Shown here: in pieces, positions 16,301 to 19,598 of the stretch
Position numbering within the stretch: the first letter of the stretch is position 1
Layout: each line of letters starts with the position of its first letter
Source of the DNA: JAAEPI01 sp965212145
GTDB lineage: Bacteria; Bacteroidota; Bacteroidia; Cytophagales; Cyclobacteriaceae
Assembly (NCBI GenBank): GCA_965212145.1
Contig: CBDBUY010000006.1
Span: forward strand, 1 to 19,598
Length of the DNA stretch: 19,598 bases
Reading direction: 5' to 3'
The notes under the pieces: model-generated
The model's input: only the letters and a program-made list of their open reading frames with translations
Told to the model about the DNA's origin: nothing
Database searches by the model: none
Program-made: the position numbers and the translations under genes

Positions 16301-18983
16301 AATAACGCCGATTAGTATTTCTGTTTCCAATTCTGGTGCGACGACTATTACAGATATCACGCTGGCTTTAGGAAGTGATGAGTATGTTTTTAATGATATT
16401 CTGTTCCCTGCCGGTGCTGGTGCATCTTTCGAATTAGGAACAGTTGATCTAACTGAAGGTGCAAATGCAATAACCGCTTCGGTTGTTTCAGTGAATGGTA
16501 CTGCTGATGATGATCCTTCGAATGACAACTCAACTGTTAATGTGACTTTTGAGTTAGACGAAACCACTACTTCTGTTCAGGTGGATCTTCATCTGGATGA
16601 TTACCCGGGTGAGACAAGTTGGGTTATTGTAGATGGATCCGGCACTGTGGTTGTGGAAAGTGGTGAATACGAAGAAGAAGAAATCACTGTAACAGAGTAT
16701 GCCTGTTTATCAGATGGCTGTTTTGAATTCATACTATTGGATTCCTGGGGTGATGGTGGCCCTGGTGTAGATGTCATAGTAGATGGAACGACAGAATTAT
16801 CCATTGATGGTGGGAATTGGGGAAGTGAGATCTCAGGAGTCTTCTGTGTTGGAGATGCTTTGAGGCCGGTTTCAGACTTTGAAGCCACGGCTAATGGGGC
16901 CTTCGCAATTGATCTAACGTGGGCGTATGATTACGATGAAGACGGTTTCATCATCCTGCGATCTTTTTCAGGTGAAGAAGGATCTTATGTGCATTTAGCT
17001 GACGTAGCAAGTGCTGATAGATCTTATACGGATTCAAATGGACTTGGAGAGCTATCCACGTATTACTATGCGATAGTTTCCAAAAGAGGTGACGATCTTT
17101 CATTAGCGTCGTATACTGCTGGCACAACCGGTTCCAATTTGGGTCAAACCGAGCTCTACGAGGGCTTTGAAGGTGAGACGTTCCCACCAGAAGGATGGTC
17201 AATGCAAGACATTGATCAGGACGGTGAAAATTGGTTCTTATATGATGTCGATGGAACAGCCTTCGTCGGTAACCAAAGTGCTTCGAGCGCGTCGTATATC
17301 AACGGAGTAGGAGCGCTTAACCCGGATAATTACCTGATCACACCTCAAGTTTCAATCGGTGCAGATTATATCCTATCCTATGCCGTTGGCGCTCAGGATC
17401 CAAGTTTTCCAAACGAAAAGTATTCTGTTTTGATTTCAACTTCAGGAACCAACACTGCTGATTTTACAGATGAAATTGTGACCGAAACATTGGTAGATGG
17501 CGATTGGCATAATTTGGAATTCTCACTTAATGATTATGCAGGACAGGATGTATATATCGCGTTTAGACATTGGGATGTTACAGACATGTTCTATTTGAAA
17601 CTTGACGAAGTATTTGTTGGGCTTCCTGGAGATGACGAACCTGAGGGAGTATTCGCTCCAACAGATTTGACAGCTTCGGCTTCTTCAGCCTATCAAATAG
17701 ATTTGTCCTGGAGTCATGATGATGCGGATGAATTCATAATCCTGCGGTCACTATCTGACGAGCTAGGAAGCTTTGAGGTTGTGGAGATTATTCCAACGGC
17801 CATGACACCTACATACTCAGATCAAGGGTTAATGCCTGAGACCACATATTACTATGAAGTCAGGGCTAAAAAAGGAGATGAGGTTTCTGTGGGAGCAACA
17901 GCATCAGCAACTACGGATGCTGCGGATTTAGGTGAATTCAAGCTTGAAGAAAGTTTCGAAGGGACATCATTCCCGCCAGAAGGTTGGTACATGGTTGATG
18001 ACGATGGCGATTCATTCAACTGGTATCTTGGAGAAGATCCACAACATGACGCACAAGATGGACTTAATTCTGCCGTCTCTGGTTCATATGATAATGATAC
18101 GTCGAGCCCGTTAACGCCGGATAATTACCTGGTCTCTCCTCAGGTGACTATAGAAGCCGGAGATTTCCTTGTCTATTACGTAGCAGCACAGGATCCGAAT
18201 TGGGCCGCTGAGAAGTACCAGGTATTGATCTCAACAGCTGGCACTAACACCTCTGATTTCACAAATGAAGTAACCACTGAGGTGTTAAGTTCAGCTGACT
18301 GGGAAAAAAGAGAATTCGATTTGGCTGCATATGTTGGTCAGACAATCAGAATTGCCTGGAGACACTTTGATGTAACCGATCAATTCGAAATGAAGATTGA
18401 CAACATTAAAGTGGGAGATCCTTCTGCAGGGGATGCTCCACCATCAGCACCATCCACTCTAATTGCGACTGCTTCAGGGCACTCTCAAATCGATCTTTCC
18501 TGGACAGACAATGCTGATAACGAAGATGGCTTTACTATTCAGAGAGCTGATGCCGAAGAGGGGCCTTGGACAGACCTATCCACATCAATAGCTGCTGATG
18601 CCACTACTCATAGCGACTCTGGCCTAGATGATGAAACGACTTACTATTACAGACTAAAGTCTACGAATAGTATAGGTGCTTCGGCTTGGTCCAATGTGGC
18701 TTCTGCGACTACTGAGGAGTTGATACTGGGACTTGATAAGTTGGGTGATTTGAATGTTAAGTTCTATCCAAATCCGGTCAACCGAGATCTGACGATTGAG
18801 TTTGATCAGAATAACAGAGTCCAAGTTTCCGTATTTGACTTCTCGGGTAAAACCCAAAATGTGGGAATAAACCGAGAAGGCACGAAGATTACATTGGAAA
18901 TGTCTTCACTTTCGACAGGTTTGTATTTTGTAAACCTATCGGATGGGAAAAATGAATTGAATTGGAGAATTCTTAAAAAATAG
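13308..18983 (+). CDS. Secreted M43 (cytophagalysin/pappalysin-type) zinc metalloprotease with long repeat stalk and T9SS sorting domain
   Basis: This 1891-residue exported protease has a signal peptide at about 1-30 (cleavage near SAQ|SQ), then a short probable propeptide to about 75. The catalytic domain (about 76-345) has the metzincin zinc site HEVGHWLGLRH, with ligands H261, H265 and H271 and catalytic E262; the Met-turn is M314 in NYMDYSDD. A lamin-tail-like domain follows (about 355-530, LLISEVMDG...YIELHN). Three alternating pairs of CARDB-like and acidic-loop domains span about 533-1181. Then come FN3 (1185-1275), choice-of-anchor J (1282-1438), FN3 (1449-1537), choice-of-anchor J (1545-1703), FN3 (1712-1802) and a T9SS type A C-terminal signal (1812-1891, VKFYPNPVNRDLTI...GLYFVNL). 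The stalk probably holds the protease on surface glycans or substrate; this is inferred. The substrate is unknown. The active-site residues are intact. It is followed after 5 bases by a small secreted gene, probably on the same mRNA. Confidence 0.95.
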   Translation: MTRFYRLALQEIGALSLLIMLSFVGYSAQSQERICLSYEHEMKMRAKYPQLGTKEQFEEKFNGIMKSVQARKSGPAAVLTIPIIIHIVHDGEAVGVGDNLSADLAYAQIDQLNADFRRTPGTSGYNENPVGADTFIEFAPALVDPEGNLLDEPGINRIDRNDMGWTAPPYDGIGSDYIDVTIKTESYWDSDLYFNFWAMDLSGGLLGYAQFPSLSGLDGMPEDGGPASTDGVVVLTSSMGSSVMPNPSGPGSFNEGRTATHEVGHWLGLRHIWGDGDCSVDDFVEDTPEQGFSSSGCPTDQSSCGFDDMVENYMDYSDDFCMNVFTVGQKARMDAVLATSPQRASLLNSTVHLAPFPSLLISEVMDGNESGGVPKYIELHNASDEAYDLSTVVVRVFANGATDTFNEVAVTNGTILEAGASFVIAGAPFQSEWGGVFSTAVADQTSSAISGNGDDVYVLFDNDTQLTVDVYGELGVDGTGQSWEYADGNVTRKSYVLKVNNGNFDGENWEYLPYSNETATPGSHTAETPAFDPILLGIEGVDNGEFYYACDGSITFTVSAVIENAGTQPISSVDLSIFNSSIAGRLGPGVTAATFEPALLPGEIGSAELDMFTITSDGEYFFEVEISDEGDGNPTNNEIAQAEYYVNIFENAHNLVIETATDAFPDETLWSISDVTGNVIYENSVLFGSTINIDEVCLEDGDYVFTLVDTYGDGISDGYSSLFVGETLIVSIPGDHPDFDVAFGPDERSVSFEFSLPYSAETDLSVELTSPMNGDVTSCFDQVGMEAIVTNVGTTVVSGFEISFGTEDDFYSEVLDGLFFRPGEEMELELGLVTMAEGSNTVAVVVDAVSDTSGNGDLNPSDNVDGATINFTLSDENGIILSLFTDGFPGETSWDLEDASGAIIATSGALPEDSEVVELFCLPDGDYTFNLYDSWGDGISNDVAAIIEDDQGQEVALIPGNFGTEVSTEFTLPYVPFTDAAIEIIDPVEGEIIASCSVITPISISVSNSGATTITDITLALGSDEYVFNDILFPAGAGASFELGTVDLTEGANAITASVVSVNGTADDDPSNDNSTVNVTFELDETTTSVQVDLHLDDYPGETSWVIVDGSGTVVVESGEYEEEEITVTEYACLSDGCFEFILLDSWGDGGPGVDVIVDGTTELSIDGGNWGSEISGVFCVGDALRPVSDFEATANGAFAIDLTWAYDYDEDGFIILRSFSGEEGSYVHLADVASADRSYTDSNGLGELSTYYYAIVSKRGDDLSLASYTAGTTGSNLGQTELYEGFEGETFPPEGWSMQDIDQDGENWFLYDVDGTAFVGNQSASSASYINGVGALNPDNYLITPQVSIGADYILSYAVGAQDPSFPNEKYSVLISTSGTNTADFTDEIVTETLVDGDWHNLEFSLNDYAGQDVYIAFRHWDVTDMFYLKLDEVFVGLPGDDEPEGVFAPTDLTASASSAYQIDLSWSHDDADEFIILRSLSDELGSFEVVEIIPTAMTPTYSDQGLMPETTYYYEVRAKKGDEVSVGATASATTDAADLGEFKLEESFEGTSFPPEGWYMVDDDGDSFNWYLGEDPQHDAQDGLNSAVSGSYDNDTSSPLTPDNYLVSPQVTIEAGDFLVYYVAAQDPNWAAEKYQVLISTAGTNTSDFTNEVTTEVLSSADWEKREFDLAAYVGQTIRIAWRHFDVTDQFEMKIDNIKVGDPSAGDAPPSAPSTLIATASGHSQIDLSWTDNADNEDGFTIQRADAEEGPWTDLSTSIAADATTHSDSGLDDETTYYYRLKSTNSIGASAWSNVASATTEELILGLDKLGDLNVKFYPNPVNRDLTIEFDQNNRVQVSVFDFSGKTQNVGINREGTKITLEMSSLSTGLYFVNLSDGKNELNWRILKK
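15267..16850 (+). repeat. Threefold acidic-loop domain array, alternating with CARDB-like domains, in the M43 protease
   Basis: Three homologous domains lie at about 15267-15578, 15936-16226 and 16569-16850 (residues 654-757, 877-973 and 1088-1181). Each has a D.(F/Y)P.ET.W opening, a conserved cysteine (CLEDGDY, CLPDGDY, CLSDGCF), and an acidic glycine loop (DTYGDGISDG, DSWGDGISND, DSWGDGGPGVD). CARDB-like domains (about residues 533-650, 762-873 and 977-1083) precede each one, giving a period of about 215 residues. The acidic loops suggest metal binding, which is inferred. Confidence 0.8.
17151..17621 (+). repeat. Choice-of-anchor J (cleaved-adhesin-like) domain, copy 1
   Basis: Residues 1282-1438 of the M43 protease carry LYEGFEGETFPPEGW, NPDNYLITPQV, AQDPSFPNEKY, ISTSGTN, DW..LEFSL, AFRHWDVTD and LDEVFVG. 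This jelly-roll, MAM-like family is frequent in Bacteroidota gingipain-type adhesins, where it contributes to host-protein or carbohydrate binding. Confidence 0.85.
17940..18416 (+). repeat. Choice-of-anchor J domain, copy 2
   Basis: Residues 1545-1703 repeat copy 1: LEESFEGTSFPPEGW, TPDNYLVSPQV, AQDPNWAAEKY, ISTAGTN, DWEKREFDL, AWRHFDVTD and IDNIKVG. The DNA still shares cggataattacctg in both copies (near 17325 and 18118), supporting an internal duplication of an FN3-J cassette. Confidence 0.85.
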
Positions 18984-18988
18984 AAATA

Positions 18989-19351
18989 ATGAAAAACATG
19001 AAAATAAGTTTCTTAGTAATAATCATGATGGCTTTTGGTATCTCGGCTTCTGCTCAGCAAGATGTCAGAAGAGTAAAGGCTAAGCCATCTAAAACAGTTG
19101 AGGCACGGAAGGGCCCGTTTCATTCCGATGTTCAATCCACGGAAAAAAAGGAGAGTGTCAGAAAAGGTGACACAAAGCCAAACATCTGGGAGGTAATTCC
19201 TGCAGATGGATTCGTTCCAACCGGGGATAAGGATTTGGATAAAAAGAAGAAGATGGAAATTCAAATCCGATGGGCGAAGGAAAATCCTAAGCGATTTCAG
19301 GAATTACTGGAAAAGCACGGGATTAAGAAACCCAAAAAAGGAAAAGACTGA
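18989..19351 (+). CDS. Small secreted lysine-rich protein of unknown function
   Basis: I do not recognise a family for this 120-residue protein. It begins with a clear signal peptide (MKNMKISFLVIIMMAFGISASA, cleavage near ASA|QQ at residue 22). The mature chain of about 98 residues is very basic and hydrophilic, with about 21 lysines. It has a central WEVIPADGF segment, a DKDLDKKKK run, a likely amphipathic helix (about residues 88-110, with IRWAKENPKRFQELLEKHG) and a KKPKKGKD tail. It has no cysteines and no T9SS tail, so it should stay in the periplasm unless exported by another route. The start lies 5 bases after the protease stop, which argues for co-transcription and possible translational coupling. 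A second ATG three codons in (18998) would also leave a workable signal peptide. A terminator follows. A role with the protease, such as a helper, inhibitor or nucleic-acid or polyanion binder, is only a guess from position. Confidence 0.85.
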   Translation: MKNMKISFLVIIMMAFGISASAQQDVRRVKAKPSKTVEARKGPFHSDVQSTEKKESVRKGDTKPNIWEVIPADGFVPTGDKDLDKKKKMEIQIRWAKENPKRFQELLEKHGIKKPKKGKD

Positions 19352-19367
19352 TTTCCTAACAAATAGT

Positions 19368-19398
19368 AAAAAAGGCGAGAATTATCTCGCCTTTTTTT
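19368..19398. terminator. Bidirectional intrinsic terminator between convergent genes
   Basis: The perfect stem aaaggcgaga (19371-19380) / tctcgccttt (19385-19394) has an atta loop. It can be extended by A-T pairs at 19368-19370, and a T-run continues to 19398. It ends the plus-strand protease/small-protein transcript. The A-run on the other side lets it also serve the minus-strand MarR-type gene, whose stop codon lies in the T-run. Confidence 0.88.
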
Positions 19399-19598
19399 AT
19401 TGAATATTCTTAGAAATTTTAGCCAGTATTTTCTTTAGCTGATTATAATCCTCATCATCGAGTCCTGACCAACCCTCTGACCGTGCATCCAGAACAAGCG
19501 GGGCTGATTGGTGATAGATATCCGTTCCTTCCTGAGTTAATTTTAAGAGATACTTGCGTCTGTCGTCCTCATCAGCCCTTCGGGAAACGAATCCCCTT
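19397..19598 (-). CDS. MarR-family transcriptional regulator, C-terminal 66 residues only (5' part outside window)
   Basis: The frame runs from the right edge to TAA at 19397-19399. It begins inside the winged-helix wing, RGFVSRRADEDDRRKYLLKLT, which is the typical MarR signature (acidic residues followed by DRR, then a strand ending in LT.EG). It continues with the C-terminal dimerisation helices (for example LDDEDYNQLKKILAKISKNI). MarR proteins are dimeric DNA-binding repressors or activators that respond to small molecules. The recognition helix and ligand pocket lie outside the window. It converges with the small secreted gene, and its target is unknown. Confidence 0.85.
   Translation of the reverse strand, partial: RGFVSRRADEDDRRKYLLKLTQEGTDIYHQSAPLVLDARSEGWSGLDDEDYNQLKKILAKISKNIQ

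Noticed and set aside
16085..16567. Minus-strand open frame of 160 codons inside the protease gene
   Set aside because: It is antisense to the acidic-loop/CARDB region, Ser/Pro/Val-rich and without signal or domain. The plus-strand frame clearly encodes conserved motifs.

Overview
The window looks like chromosome of a Bacteroidota bacterium, most likely from the Cytophagia/Flavobacteriia side of the phylum. The signs are two proteins ending in a type IX secretion (T9SS) type A sorting domain, long FG-GAP/VCBS, cadherin-like, Calx-beta and choice-of-anchor J surface proteins, a cytophagalysin-type M43 metalloprotease, starts without Shine-Dalgarno sequences, and a moderate-to-low GC content judged by eye. 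I cannot name a genus.

Layout. Positions 1-7843 (minus strand) are one uninterrupted reading frame of at least 2614 codons that leaves the window at its left edge, so only its N-terminal part is present. It encodes a secreted giant mosaic protein: signal peptide, Cys/Asp-rich motif, FG-GAP propeller region, CARDB-like, cadherin/CshA-like, VCBS, Calx-beta and bacterial Ig-like modules. A 231-base gap with two inverted repeats separates it from an upstream, same-strand hybrid sensor histidine kinase (8075-10546). Next on the minus strand come an intrinsic terminator (about 10689-10720) and tRNA-Asn(GTT) (10729-10802).

The strand then switches. On the plus strand are a secreted FG-GAP/ASPIC-UnbV/FN3 protein with a T9SS tail (10899-13211), a 1891-residue M43 metalloprotease with a long repeat-rich stalk and T9SS tail (13308-18983), and, 5 bases later, a small secreted lysine-rich protein of unknown function (18989-19351). 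A bidirectional hairpin terminator (19368-19398) separates these from the 3' end of a convergent MarR-family regulator gene (19397 to the right edge).

Together this is a cell-surface/secretome region: three large exported proteins with many acidic, probably calcium-binding loops, plus a membrane sensor kinase. The kinase has no DNA-binding output of its own, and its link to the neighbouring surface genes is only positional. The most interesting items are the giant truncated protein with its three interspersed 138-residue modules, the threefold CARDB-plus-acidic-loop array in the protease, the small basic protein next to the protease, and the structured leader of the giant gene. I found no CRISPR array, insertion sequence, phage gene or recognisable defence system.
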